From Chloroflexota bacterium (lineage in GTDB: Bacteria; Chloroflexota; Anaerolineae; UBA1429): DNA of 64,000 nt. Below, piece by piece: positions 30,332 through 40,876 of the stretch. The translations under genes and the position numbers were made by a program. The stretch's first letter is position 1. Each line of letters opens with the position of its first letter. The stretch is taken from assembly GCA_012841405.1 (NCBI GenBank), contig DUUT01000013.1, positions 25,175-89,174 on the forward strand, in the 5' to 3' direction. The notes under the pieces were generated by a model that saw only the letters and a program-made list of their open reading frames with translations, did no database searches and was not told the origin of the DNA.

Positions 30332-31614
30332 ACCGGCTATCGCGTCGTACGCTGCTCACAGCATCCGCGGCGAGCGCGGGTCTGGTGTTGGCACGGACCT
30401 TCCGCCGCCTCACCCCCCTCGCCCAGACGGTATCCTCGCCGCTCCACCTCCCCCTCATCGTCGCACAACGCACGCCGAGCGCAACGCCGATCCCCGAGCC
30501 GAGCCCCGGCCCATCACCGACGGCTGCGCCGCATCCACCGTCGGGGCCAGTATCAAACCACGGACACGTGGTGCACCTGCACGCCCGGGAGGCCACCCAC
30601 TGGGACTATGGCAGCAACTACTACGGCGACTATGTCGACCAAGAGGTGGTCACGGCAATGATGGACGCCGGCGTCATGGCGCTCACGGGCCTCGGTACCG
30701 TGGCCGAGGCATGGCGCACCATCGTGCCCGGCTATGCGCCGGGCCGAGCCATCGCCATCAAGATCAACATGAACAACTGCTACCACTGCGAGCTGCCGCG
30801 CCTGGGCTGTGAGGATTGGCAACTCGCCCTGAATGCCGTGATTCACCCGGTGAACGCCCTGGTCGATGGGCTGCGCCGCGCGTACCCCGAGTTCGACGCG
30901 CGCGACGTGTGGGTGTACGAGGGTACCGTCGGCGCCTCTCCACCGGTGAGCCAGCGCCGCATCCCCTCGCGGTTCGTGGCCGGCTGCCGCTTTCCAGGGG
31001 TGCGCTTTTTCGATACGGGCTGTGCCGAGCCCGCCACCTATGACAGCACCGCTGCGAGCGCCATCGTCCGCTGGCAGCCGCCCGCCGGCATCCCGGCGCC
31101 GCCCTCCACTCAGGTGACCGATCTGCTCGTCCATGCCACCTACGTCATCAACATGCCCATCATGCGGCGTCACGGGGCGGCGGGGGTCACCCTCGGCTTT
31201 AAGAACCATTTCGGCTCGGTGGCGGACTGCAGTGGCCTGCACGAGTGGCTCTACCGCGAGGTGGACGGCGCGGCGTACAGCGCCCTCGCCGACCTGTACA
31301 CGAACCCCAACATCGCCGCCAAGACGGTGCTGACCATAGGCGACGGCCTGTTCGGTAACTGGGAGAGCAACACCACCAAGGCCAAGCCATGGCGCACCTT
31401 CGGTGGGCAAGCGGCCAACAGCCTGCTCCTATCCACCGACCCCGTCGCCATCGATTGCGTGATGACTGACCTGCTGCACGCGGAGGAGCCCGTGGGTCCC
31501 ACGGCCGACGCCTACCTTCAGCTCGCCACCCAAGCCAACCTGGGCGTCTATGAGCGCGGCGACCCCTGGGGCGGAGGCTATCGCCAGATCCACTACGAAC
31601 GGAAGGAGTGGTAA
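30328..31614 (+). CDS. DUF362-like protein with twin-arginine-like signal and Pro-rich linker
   Basis: N-term MNRLSRRTLLTASAASAGLVLA; linker TPSATPIPEPSPGPSPTAAPHPPSG; AIKINMNNCYHCELPR, TYVINMPIMRRHGAAGVTLGFKNHFGSV. Confidence 0.72.
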   Translation: MNRLSRRTLLTASAASAGLVLARTFRRLTPLAQTVSSPLHLPLIVAQRTPSATPIPEPSPGPSPTAAPHPPSGPVSNHGHVVHLHAREATHWDYGSNYYGDYVDQEVVTAMMDAGVMALTGLGTVAEAWRTIVPGYAPGRAIAIKINMNNCYHCELPRLGCEDWQLALNAVIHPVNALVDGLRRAYPEFDARDVWVYEGTVGASPPVSQRRIPSRFVAGCRFPGVRFFDTGCAEPATYDSTAASAIVRWQPPAGIPAPPSTQVTDLLVHATYVINMPIMRRHGAAGVTLGFKNHFGSVADCSGLHEWLYREVDGAAYSALADLYTNPNIAAKTVLTIGDGLFGNWESNTTKAKPWRTFGGQAANSLLLSTDPVAIDCVMTDLLHAEEPVGPTADAYLQLATQANLGVYERGDPWGGGYRQIHYERKEW

Positions 31615-31647
31615 CGAGTTGGTGCGCGGCATGACCCGAACGTTGCG

Positions 31648-32769
31648 GTGCGAACCATGAGGCGTCAGCTCTTGCTGCTGCGCGGCTTGGCGATCCTCGC
31701 GGTCGTGGCCAATCACGCCACGGCGTGGGGCTTTATCGCCATGTTCTGGTGGACGCACCGCTATGCGCCAGGATCAGTGGTGCCCGACTACTCTGCGATG
31801 GGCGGCGCGGCGTATTGGCTGCTGATGGCGCTCAATCAGGCCGCCCTCTTTTCGGTGCCTGCCTTTTTGTTCATCTCGGGAATGTCGGCGGCCTACGGCG
31901 TGGGGTCCGGCTCGCTGGAGAGTGATTGGCGTGTGATGCGCGCACGCCTCGGCGCACTCATTGGCCCCTACCTCCTCTGGTCGCTCGTCGTGTTTGGCAT
32001 TGACGCCACCCTCGGGGTCGTGCTAACGCCTGTCGAGTATGCCCTACGGCTGCTGGAGGGGCGGGCCACCGATGCGTACTATTTCGTGCCGCTGCTCGTC
32101 CAGTTCTACGTGCTCTCTCCCCTCATCGTACGCGGAGTCCGCGCGAGGCCGCGGCTGCTGCTCGGACTGGCGGCGGCGATCCAAGTCCTGACGAGCGCCC
32201 TGCCCTACATCCTGACCGCCCTCGACCTCCCCCTGGAGACGCGCCAGGCACTCCAACTCCCGGCAGCAAGCTTTGTCCAGTGGTCGCTGTACTATGTGCT
32301 GGGCGTCCTCCTTGGCACCCACTCGCGGCGTATGGTGCGATCGCTGTCCCGCTATCGCAGCACGCTGCTCGCTTGTTCGGTAGCGCTGGCCTTCCTGATG
32401 CTCGTCGAATCGCAGGTTCTGTGGCAGTGGAGCGCTGACTGGGACTGGGCGCATGGCCCGGGCCGTATCCCGGCCACCTTGTTCTCTCTCGCCTTTTTGC
32501 TCTATGCCATGACGTGGCGCGTGCCCACGAGCAATCTGGCGCGCACCATTGAGCGGGGGGGCACCCTCTCGTACGGCATCTACCTGATACACCCGAAAGC
32601 GCTCGAGATCGGTGCGCGCGCCATCTATCACCTCGCGCCCGGCTTGCTGGCGCGTCAGGTACCGCTGGCGCTATTGCTCTTTGCCATGACGCTGACGGGC
32701 TGCTGGCTCGTCATGGCGCTCGTCGCCCGATCGCCGGCGCGACGCGTGTATCACCTTGTGTTCGGTTGA
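31648..32769 (+). CDS. Acyltransferase 3 family membrane protein
   Basis: LLLLRGLAILAVVANHATAWG, FLFISGMSAAYGVG, many TM helices, SYGIYLIHPKALE. Confidence 0.85.
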   Translation: MRTMRRQLLLLRGLAILAVVANHATAWGFIAMFWWTHRYAPGSVVPDYSAMGGAAYWLLMALNQAALFSVPAFLFISGMSAAYGVGSGSLESDWRVMRARLGALIGPYLLWSLVVFGIDATLGVVLTPVEYALRLLEGRATDAYYFVPLLVQFYVLSPLIVRGVRARPRLLLGLAAAIQVLTSALPYILTALDLPLETRQALQLPAASFVQWSLYYVLGVLLGTHSRRMVRSLSRYRSTLLACSVALAFLMLVESQVLWQWSADWDWAHGPGRIPATLFSLAFLLYAMTWRVPTSNLARTIERGGTLSYGIYLIHPKALEIGARAIYHLAPGLLARQVPLALLLFAMTLTGCWLVMALVARSPARRVYHLVFG

Positions 32770-32857
32770 GCACTACACCAGGCCGGCCGCCATCGCTCAC
32801 CCACCGGACGTGTCGCCCCACCATCCACCCCAGCGCCGGCCCCATCAGGGGGTTTGC

Positions 32858-34054
32858 GTGCGTGTTCTCTTTTTGTCAGCATGGTATCCATATCCGGCGG
32901 ACAATGGTGTTCGCATTCGCATCCTGAATGTCCTCCGGCAGCTGGCCGCCGATAACCACGAGATCACCCTGCTGAGCTTTGCCCGACGCCCACTCACGGG
33001 GGATGCGCTCGCCGCCGTGCGGTGTCTGTGCAGCGATGTCCGGGTTGTGCCCTATGTCGCCTTTCAGCCGGGTCGGCTGCGGGCGGTGGTCGGGCTGTTT
33101 TCGGCACAACCCCGCTCCTTCATCGACACCTATAGCCCGTCCATGGCCGATCTCGTACGTGCGGAGTGTGCCGCCAAACGCTACGACCTGATCATCGCCT
33201 CCACCATCGAGATGGCGCCCTATGCGCTGCTCGCGAAAGGCGTTCCCCGCATCCTCGAAGAGGTCGAGCTGGCCACCATTCGTGAGCAAGCGCTGCAGGG
33301 GCCCTTTGTACGCCGCGCGCGGTATGGCCTCACTTGGTACAAGACCGCCCGTTTCGTCCGGCAGTTGGTCGAGCGGTTCGATGCCTGCACCGTCGTATCG
33401 CCCCAGGAGCACCGCCTGCTGGCCGGTGTCGCGCCCGAGTACCGTCACATCGCTGTCGTTCCCAATGGCGTCGATCTGGAGGGCTATCCCGCCAATCTCG
33501 GCATCCCCGAGCCGGATACCCTCATCCACAGTGGGGCACTGAGCTATCGCCCGAACTATGACGCCGTGGACCATTTCCTCCGCGAGGTGTTTCCCCTCAT
33601 CCGTCGTCAACGCCCCACGGTCACCGTGCGCATCACCGGCTCCACCGACGGCCTCGACCTACGCGCGCTACCCGACGCGCCCGGCACGATCTTTACCGGG
33701 TACCTCCCCGATATCCGCCCCGCCGTGGCACAAAGCTGGGTGTCGGTGGTCCCCCTGCGCATTGGCGGCGGCACGCGTCTCAAGATCCTCGAGGCGATGG
33801 CCCTGGGTACGCCGGTGGTGTCGACGCCCAAGGGGGCGGAGGGGCTCGACGTGCGTCACGGCGAGCACCTCCTCATCGCCGATACGCCCGAGGCATTCGC
33901 CGCTGCCGTTCTGCAGGTGTTGGCCGATCCCTCCCTGCGGGCGCAACTGGCGGCTGGGGGGCGGCGCCTCGTCGAGGAGCGGTACGGCTGGCAGCGCATC
34001 GGGCAGGGGCTCCGCGCTCTGGTGCGCAAGACCGCTGGGGAGGCCGCCCAATGA
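32858..34054 (+). CDS. Glycosyltransferase family 4
   Basis: RVLFLSAWYPYPADNGVRIRILNVLRQLA; VVPNGVDLEGYP; VPLRIGGGTRLKILEAMALGTPVVSTPKGAEGLDV; GTG start. Confidence 0.9.
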   Translation: MRVLFLSAWYPYPADNGVRIRILNVLRQLAADNHEITLLSFARRPLTGDALAAVRCLCSDVRVVPYVAFQPGRLRAVVGLFSAQPRSFIDTYSPSMADLVRAECAAKRYDLIIASTIEMAPYALLAKGVPRILEEVELATIREQALQGPFVRRARYGLTWYKTARFVRQLVERFDACTVVSPQEHRLLAGVAPEYRHIAVVPNGVDLEGYPANLGIPEPDTLIHSGALSYRPNYDAVDHFLREVFPLIRRQRPTVTVRITGSTDGLDLRALPDAPGTIFTGYLPDIRPAVAQSWVSVVPLRIGGGTRLKILEAMALGTPVVSTPKGAEGLDVRHGEHLLIADTPEAFAAAVLQVLADPSLRAQLAAGGRRLVEERYGWQRIGQGLRALVRKTAGEAAQ

Positions 34055-35442
34055 TGACCACGGTCCGACGCACTGCCCTGCGCACGCGTCGTAATGCGGG
34101 GCGCTGGCTCCTCACCCTCGGCGTGCTGGTCGCCGCAGCCGGTCTTGGATATGTGGCGCTACGCCTCGATGCCACGTACGTCCTGGCGGCCGCCGTCGGG
34201 ATACCGGCGGTGATCATGTTGGCCACCACCACGGCCCTCGGTGTGCCCGCCATGGTGCTCGCCGCTCTGGTGGTGCGCTTCTCGCTGCCCACCGGTACCG
34301 AGAGCCGCATCGTGGCCAGCCTCCTGTTCACGGCGGTGATGGTGGTGCTCTGGATAATGCGAATGGTGCTCGTGGAGCGGCGGCTGTCACTGCGCCCCTC
34401 CCGCGCTAACGCCCCTCTGGCCGCCTTTGTCGGTGTGACCATCGTATCCTACGTGTGGAGCAACGCCTTTCGCGACCCCATGGTGGTGGCCTGGCGTACC
34501 TGGCCACTGGTGCAGCTTGCTGCCCTCGCGGTGATCGTCCTGCTGCCGGGCGCCTTCTGGCTTACGGCGAACCTCCTACCCAACCGGCGCTGGATCGAGG
34601 CGCTGGTCGTCCTGTTCATCGTGGCGGGCATCGTGACCATCATCAAGGACTATGCCGCGCTGCCCCTCGGCTTTCTTCAGGTGCGACCACTCTTCCCGAC
34701 GTGGTTCGCGGCGTTGGCGGCCGGCCAGGGGCTGTACAATCGCCGGCTGCCCATCGCCGTGCGCGGGCTGCTGCTCTTTGCCGTCGCCGCCCACCTTTAC
34801 TACCTGGTGTTTGGCATCATGAGCTGGGTCTCGGCGTGGCTGCCCACCGCGCTGGCGCTCATGGTGGTCGTCGCACTGCGCTCGCGCCCCCTCCTCATCC
34901 TCACCATCATCATCGCGCTGCTCTTTGTCGCCACGAACATTGACTACTTACAGATCGCCCTGGCCGAGGAGCAGGAGACTAGTCTCTTTACTCGTCTGGA
35001 CGCCTATGGCACGAACTGGCGCGTTACCGGCAAGCATCTCCTGTTCGGCACGGGGCCGGCCGGTTACGCCGTGTACTACATGTCGTATTTTCCCGAGATG
35101 GCCATGGCCACCCACAGCAACTACCTCGACATCATCTCGCAAACCGGCATTCTCGGCCTGCTCGCGTTCCTCGCCTTCCTCGTCGCCATGGGCAGGCTCG
35201 CCGTCGACCTCGGTCGCGATACCCATCACCGACGCGACTTTGCCGAGGGGTTCACCGCCGCGTTCGCTGGAGGGCTCGCCGGGACGGTGGTGGCCGCCGC
35301 CTTGGGGGACTGGGTGCTGCCCTTTGTCTACACGCAGACCATCGCCGGATTCGACTATGCCCTGTACACATGGGTCATGCTCGGGGCCGCCCAGGCGTTG
35401 CGCTACTTTGTTCCCACACGGAACCACGAGAGGTCATCATGA
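34051..35442 (+). CDS. O-antigen ligase/polymerase-like membrane protein
   Basis: 10+ TM helices; late motif GTGPAGYAVYYMSYFPEMAMATHSNYLDIISQTGILGLLAFLAFL. Confidence 0.85.
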   Translation: MMTTVRRTALRTRRNAGRWLLTLGVLVAAAGLGYVALRLDATYVLAAAVGIPAVIMLATTTALGVPAMVLAALVVRFSLPTGTESRIVASLLFTAVMVVLWIMRMVLVERRLSLRPSRANAPLAAFVGVTIVSYVWSNAFRDPMVVAWRTWPLVQLAALAVIVLLPGAFWLTANLLPNRRWIEALVVLFIVAGIVTIIKDYAALPLGFLQVRPLFPTWFAALAAGQGLYNRRLPIAVRGLLLFAVAAHLYYLVFGIMSWVSAWLPTALALMVVVALRSRPLLILTIIIALLFVATNIDYLQIALAEEQETSLFTRLDAYGTNWRVTGKHLLFGTGPAGYAVYYMSYFPEMAMATHSNYLDIISQTGILGLLAFLAFLVAMGRLAVDLGRDTHHRRDFAEGFTAAFAGGLAGTVVAAALGDWVLPFVYTQTIAGFDYALYTWVMLGAAQALRYFVPTRNHERSS

Positions 35443-36353
35443 CAGCAGGCATATCGGTCGTCATCGTGAACTGGAACACGCGGAACCTGCTCGAGTGCTG
35501 CCTACGGTCCATCATGGCGGTGGGCGAGGGGCTCATACGGGAGTTCATTGTGGTGGACAACGGTTCCACCGATGACAGCGTCGCCATGGTGCGGCAGCGC
35601 TTTCCGCGGGTACGCCTCGTGGAGAACGCTACGAACGAGGGGTTTGCCCGGGCGAACAACCGCGGCGTCGACCTAGCGCAGGCCGACTGGGTCCTGTTGC
35701 TGAACACCGACGCCTATCTCGCTCCGGGCGCGTTGCGCGCCATGGTCGAGCTGGCGGCATCCAAGCCCAACGCCGGCCTCGTGGGCGCCCACTTGCGTAA
35801 TCCCGACGGCACGTTTCAGGCGTCACACACGGCCTTTCCCACCCTCCGCCAAGAGCTCCTCATCCTCACCGGTCTGGGGCGTGCCCTCTACGGGCGCTGG
35901 TACCCAAGCCACGGTCCCAATGACATCGCCGGCCCGCGCATCGCCGATTATGTCGAGGGGGCGTGCATGCTCGTGCGGCGCGTCGCCTACCGCGCCGTGG
36001 GGGGCTTTGATGAGGGCTATTTCATGTACGCGGAGGATGTGGATCTGTGCCGCGCCCTCCGTGATGCCGGCTGGAGCGTGTGGTACCAGCCCGCCGCTGT
36101 CGTCACCCACCTCGGAGGGGGCAGCAGTCAGCGGCGCCGCCCGGAGCGCGAGAGGGATCTGTACCGCAGCCGGGTGCGCTACTTTCGCAAGCACCATGGT
36201 GATGCCGCCGCGCGCACCCTGAAGGTGATGATCCTGGCAACAACCGTGGTAAAGGGCGTCGTGCACGGCGTGCTACGACGCGCCACCGGAGGGCAGCGCG
36301 GCCGGCTGGTCCCCTCGTGGCATGACCTCGCACTACACCTGAGGGAGGTGTGA
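35439..36353 (+). CDS. Glycosyltransferase family 2 (rhamnosyltransferase-like)
   Basis: ISVVIVNWNTRNLLECCLRSI...VVDNGSTDDSV...NEGFARANNRGVDLA...LLNTDAYL. Confidence 0.92.
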   Translation: MTAGISVVIVNWNTRNLLECCLRSIMAVGEGLIREFIVVDNGSTDDSVAMVRQRFPRVRLVENATNEGFARANNRGVDLAQADWVLLLNTDAYLAPGALRAMVELAASKPNAGLVGAHLRNPDGTFQASHTAFPTLRQELLILTGLGRALYGRWYPSHGPNDIAGPRIADYVEGACMLVRRVAYRAVGGFDEGYFMYAEDVDLCRALRDAGWSVWYQPAAVVTHLGGGSSQRRRPERERDLYRSRVRYFRKHHGDAAARTLKVMILATTVVKGVVHGVLRRATGGQRGRLVPSWHDLALHLREV

Positions 36354-37586
36354 ATGCGCACCCTGTTCCTTACCCAGGTCCTGCCCTACCCGCCCGACAG
36401 CGGGCCCAAGGTCAAGACGTGGAACGTCATCAAATATCTGGCGCGCGACCATGCCATCACCCTCGTTTCCTTCACCCGGGGCGATCAGAGCGCCGATGTG
36501 GCCCAGCTCTTGCGCTACTGTGAGGCCGTGCATACGGTGCCCATGGAGCGCGGCTTGATGCCCGATGGCCTCGCGATGGCGCGCAGCCTGGCCAGCGGGC
36601 AACCGTGGATGATGCTTCGCGACCATCGCTCGGCCATGGCGCAGCTCGTGGATCGCCTCGCGCGTGCGAGCCACTTTGACATCGCCCACGCCGATCAGCT
36701 GAACATGGCCCAGTACGCCCTGCGCGTGTCCGCGCGACGGGTGCTCGATGCCCACAACGCCCTGTGGACCCTCTACCGACGCCTGGCCGACACCATGCCC
36801 CACGGCCCCAAGCGCTGGATGCTGGAGCGCGATTGGCGATTGCTGCGCGCCTATGAGGGACGCATGGTGCGCCTCTTTGATGCCGTCCTGGCGGTGAGCG
36901 ACGAGGATCGTGCCGCCCTCCTCGACGCCGCCGACGCGCGCCGCGAGATCTCGGTCATCCCCATCGCGGTGGATACGGACGAGGTCGTGCCCATCGCTCG
37001 CCGTGCCGACGCCGATCACATCCTCCATGTGGGCACCATGTACTGGCCGCCCAACATCGACGGTATCCGCTGGTTCATCGACGAGGTGTTGCCCCTCATC
37101 CGCACGCAACGCCCCGGCGTCGTCGTGGACCTCGTCGGAGCGCGCCCTCCGGAGTGGCTCGTACAGCTCGCCACCCGCGACCCGAGCATTCGCGTCCATG
37201 GCTATGTGCCGGACCTCACCCCCTACTTGGAGACGGCCGGCGCCTTTGTCGTGCCGTTGCGCGCGGGGGGCGGAATGCGCGTCAAGATCCTCAATGCCAT
37301 GGCGCAGGGCATCCCCATGGTGTCCACCCGCCTTGGCGCGGAGGGGATTCGCGTCGAGCACGAGAAGCACATCCTCCTGGCGGACGCGCCAGAGGCCTTT
37401 GCCCAGGCCACCCTGCGACTGCTCAGCAGCCCCCAGTATGGTGCCACCCTGGCCGCCGCGGCGCGTCGGCTCGTCGAGGAGTGCTACGACGCCACCGCGG
37501 TGGGCCGACACATCAGCGACGTCTATGCGCGCCTGGTGATGGCCAACGCGGTGCCCCTGCGCACCGCCACCGGAGGAGTCCACTGA
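36354..37586 (+). CDS. Glycosyltransferase family 4
   Basis: RTLFLTQVLPYPPDSGPKVKTWNVIKYLA; VVPLRAGGGMRVKILNAMAQGIPMVSTRLGAEGI. Confidence 0.9.
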   Translation: MRTLFLTQVLPYPPDSGPKVKTWNVIKYLARDHAITLVSFTRGDQSADVAQLLRYCEAVHTVPMERGLMPDGLAMARSLASGQPWMMLRDHRSAMAQLVDRLARASHFDIAHADQLNMAQYALRVSARRVLDAHNALWTLYRRLADTMPHGPKRWMLERDWRLLRAYEGRMVRLFDAVLAVSDEDRAALLDAADARREISVIPIAVDTDEVVPIARRADADHILHVGTMYWPPNIDGIRWFIDEVLPLIRTQRPGVVVDLVGARPPEWLVQLATRDPSIRVHGYVPDLTPYLETAGAFVVPLRAGGGMRVKILNAMAQGIPMVSTRLGAEGIRVEHEKHILLADAPEAFAQATLRLLSSPQYGATLAAAARRLVEECYDATAVGRHISDVYARLVMANAVPLRTATGGVH

Positions 37587-37587
37587 A

Positions 37588-39177
37588 ATGCGTCACGATG
37601 CGTTGCATCGTCGTCGGGGCGCTGCGCCCACGATCTCCGTGCCGCTGGCGCTGTCGCGGCGCGAAACGGCGATCGGTGTGCTCCTGTTCCTCATCCTACT
37701 CGTCTGCTACACCTACACCTTTCCGCGGTGGGCCGACTGGAACCAGAACTCGCGCCTCAATCTGACGATGGCCATCGTCGATCGCGGGGTGCTGTACATC
37801 GACGATTATTACCAGGGGCACACGCAAACCGGCGACTATGCCGAGTACGATGGGCACGTCTACAGCGACAAGGCGCCCGGAGCAGCGCTCCTTGGTGTGC
37901 CGTTCTACTGGGTGTTCCGCACCGTCACCGGCACCGAAGCCTTTCGCTGGCTTGTGGGGCACCTCCAGGGGAATGCGGCTATCAGTGCCACCCTCACGGC
38001 GGGTGGCACCGGAGTGCTACCTGCCAAGGTGCACGCCGCCGCGGCGCTGGCCACGGTAACCCTCGGAGTGGTAGCCATCCCCTCGGCGCTCCTCGGGGTT
38101 CTGCTCTACCGCTACACCCGAGACCTCACAACGGCCATCGCCCCACGGGTGGCCGCCGTGCTACTCTATGGCCTGGCGACAAGCGCCTACCCCTACTCTG
38201 GATCGTTCTATGGCCATCAGATGGTGGCAGCGACGCTCTTTGCCGCCTTTTTCCTCGCCTACCGCTTGCGCCGTGGCCCGGGGGGACCGCCCTCCGTGTT
38301 CGGAGTCGGCTTGCTCCTCGCCTGGGCCGTGATCAGTGAGTACCCGGCCGCGCTCATCGCTGCCGTAATCGGCGTCTATCTGGCAGTGCACCTGCGCAAC
38401 AGGGCGCGTCTCGCCTGGGCCCTGGCCGGCGCAGCCCTGCCCATTGCCCTGTGGATGGCCCACAATATGGCCATCTTTGGACGGCCGATGATGCTTGGGT
38501 ACAGCTACTCCACGCTCTACCTGGACAAGCACAACGTCGGCTTTATGAGCCTCACCTACCCATCGCTCGCCTCCCTCTGGGGCATCACCTTTGGCTCCTT
38601 CCGCGGCCTCTTTTACCTCTCGCCCATCCTACTGATCGCGTTACCGGGGTTCGTGCTCATGGCCCGGCAAGCGCACGTCCGCGCGGAGGCGCTCGTATGC
38701 CTCGCGGCGTTCATCGCTTTCATGGCCTTTAACGCCTCCTCGGTGATGTGGGAGGGCGGGTTTGCCGTCGGACCGCGCTACCTCGTGCCGATGCTGCCCT
38801 TCATGGTACCGCCACTGCTCGTGGCCCTCGAGTCCCTCGGACGATCCCACGCCGGGCGCGCTGTGACGGCGCTCCTCGCCGCCTGGTCGTTCGTGGCTGT
38901 GTGGGCAGAGACCTTGGGCGGACAGTCATTCCCGGATTGGACACCCGATCCCCTGTTCCAGTACTCGCTGGAGCGCCTGGCGCAGGGCGATGTCGCCCGC
39001 AACGTCGGCACCGTTCTGGGGCTGCGCGGGCTCACCAGCCTGCTGCCCCTCGGCGTGATCGTGGGCGCACTCCTCATCGCCCTGGCCTGGGTCGCTGGCC
39101 GCCCAACGGAGGCAGGAGCGATCACCTCCGTGAAACACCACGTACGCGTAGCGGGAGCGTTGCATGAGCCGGACTGA
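37588..39177 (+). CDS. Polytopic membrane protein, GT39/ArnT-like
   Basis: About 12 TM segments; DYAEYDGHVYSDKAPGAALLGVPFYW. Confidence 0.7.
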   Translation: MRHDALHRRRGAAPTISVPLALSRRETAIGVLLFLILLVCYTYTFPRWADWNQNSRLNLTMAIVDRGVLYIDDYYQGHTQTGDYAEYDGHVYSDKAPGAALLGVPFYWVFRTVTGTEAFRWLVGHLQGNAAISATLTAGGTGVLPAKVHAAAALATVTLGVVAIPSALLGVLLYRYTRDLTTAIAPRVAAVLLYGLATSAYPYSGSFYGHQMVAATLFAAFFLAYRLRRGPGGPPSVFGVGLLLAWAVISEYPAALIAAVIGVYLAVHLRNRARLAWALAGAALPIALWMAHNMAIFGRPMMLGYSYSTLYLDKHNVGFMSLTYPSLASLWGITFGSFRGLFYLSPILLIALPGFVLMARQAHVRAEALVCLAAFIAFMAFNASSVMWEGGFAVGPRYLVPMLPFMVPPLLVALESLGRSHAGRAVTALLAAWSFVAVWAETLGGQSFPDWTPDPLFQYSLERLAQGDVARNVGTVLGLRGLTSLLPLGVIVGALLIALAWVAGRPTEAGAITSVKHHVRVAGALHEPD

Positions 39178-40876
39178 TTCCCTCGAGAGCATACGCACCG
39201 GGCCACAGCAGCGCCGCCGCGCCACGGCCTGGATGACCTATCTGGCGGCGGAGGCCCCCTTTCTCCTCGCCGTGACGCTGGGCATCGCCGTCATCTCGTC
39301 GGTCCCGCTCGCCGTGGGCTATGCCTCGGCGCCAGCCGATCGGTGGTTTTCGGGCCTGGTCTACAATGTGCACGACGCTGCCCAGTACCTCTCGTGGATG
39401 CGCGAGGCAGGACGGTCGCTATTCACCGAGAACATGCTGACGTCCGAGCCGAACCCGCCGATCTACCTCAACCTCCATTGGTGGATCCCGGGGAGGCTCG
39501 GCGCCCTTGCTGGGCTCTCACTCCCCACGATCATGCACCTCTACCGACTGCTGGCCATCCCCCTGGCGGTGGTGGCGCTCGCCCTCTTGTGTCGGCTCGT
39601 GTTCGCTGACGCCGCGCGACGCCGCTTCGCACTCGTACTTACCGTCGCTAGCTCAGGGCTGGGATGGATCTGGGTCGTCGACAAGTACGTCGCCGGCCGC
39701 AGCGACATCGCCTTCCCCCTCGATGTGCATGGGATTTCGGGCAACGTGTTCTGGACGATGGTCACGTCACCGCACCTCGTCCTTGCACTCGCGCTGCTGT
39801 TCCTCACGTTGGCCATGTCCTACGTAGGGAGCCGCGCAGCGTCGCTGTGGCCGTCACTGGCGGCGGGTGGGGTGGCGCTGCTCCTGGGGATCGGCCACAT
39901 CTATGACCTCGTGACCGTATGGGCGGTTCTGGCTGTCTTTGGCATCGTGTCCGTGTTGCGCTCCGGCTGGTCCACCCCGCTCTTCTTGCGGCTCTTTATG
40001 GTCGTGGTCGTCTCCAGCCCCAGCGTCGCCTACTGGGGGTGGGTGTCCTCCGCTGCCAATCCGACGTGGCAGCAGGCCCTCCGCCAGTACGACAATCTGA
40101 TGTCGTTCACGCCGTCGCCGCCTCACCTGCTGATCTTTTTGGGCATCACGTTTATCGTGGCGCTACCGGCGCTCTTGCAGCGCCAGGCATCACACGTCGA
40201 GGGAGGAATCTGGACACTGCTGCGCTGCTGGTTCGTCACCACGCTGGTGTTGGTCTATTTGCCGCTACCCTTCCAAATCACCCTCCTGGCGGGATACCCC
40301 CTGCCCATGGCCGCCCTGGCCACGGTCACCCTGTACGATCGTGTCCTGCCCTGGCTCCAGCGGCGCCACAGCGAACGATCCCTGGTGCGGGCGCGAGCGC
40401 GCCTCCGCTGGGAGCGCTGGTTGCCCGTTGCCTTGCTCCTCGTTGTCATGCCGACGAACCTCTACCTCCTCGCCTGGCGCGTCATCGACCTGGGCCGACA
40501 CGAGTACCCGTACTACCTCCACATCGATGACGTCGACGCCATGCGCTGGCTGGCGGCCAACACGGCCCCGCAGGACGTGATGCTCACCTCCTTTGCTGTC
40601 GGCCACTATCTCCCCGGCCTCGCCGGGAACAAGGCCTACCTGGCGAACGCCGTCATGACCATCGACTTTGGCCGCAAACAGGAGAACGTCGCCACCTTTT
40701 TCGGCGAACGGACCGATGACGCCTGGCGACGCCGCTTCCTGGCGGACAGCGGCGTGCGCTACGTGCTCCATGGACCGAGTGAACGGGCCCTCGGGGGGTT
40801 CGACCCGCGTCAGTCGGGTCTCCTCGAGCCCTGTTTCATTCGGCCACATACCACCGTCTATCGGGTGCAGCCATGA
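39164..40876 (+). CDS. Polytopic membrane protein, possibly a GT-C glycosyltransferase
   Basis: Multiple TM segments; N-terminal loop NVHDAAQYLSWMREAGRS and a C-terminal extracytoplasmic domain. Confidence 0.65.
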   Translation: MSRTDSLESIRTGPQQRRRATAWMTYLAAEAPFLLAVTLGIAVISSVPLAVGYASAPADRWFSGLVYNVHDAAQYLSWMREAGRSLFTENMLTSEPNPPIYLNLHWWIPGRLGALAGLSLPTIMHLYRLLAIPLAVVALALLCRLVFADAARRRFALVLTVASSGLGWIWVVDKYVAGRSDIAFPLDVHGISGNVFWTMVTSPHLVLALALLFLTLAMSYVGSRAASLWPSLAAGGVALLLGIGHIYDLVTVWAVLAVFGIVSVLRSGWSTPLFLRLFMVVVVSSPSVAYWGWVSSAANPTWQQALRQYDNLMSFTPSPPHLLIFLGITFIVALPALLQRQASHVEGGIWTLLRCWFVTTLVLVYLPLPFQITLLAGYPLPMAALATVTLYDRVLPWLQRRHSERSLVRARARLRWERWLPVALLLVVMPTNLYLLAWRVIDLGRHEYPYYLHIDDVDAMRWLAANTAPQDVMLTSFAVGHYLPGLAGNKAYLANAVMTIDFGRKQENVATFFGERTDDAWRRRFLADSGVRYVLHGPSERALGGFDPRQSGLLEPCFIRPHTTVYRVQP

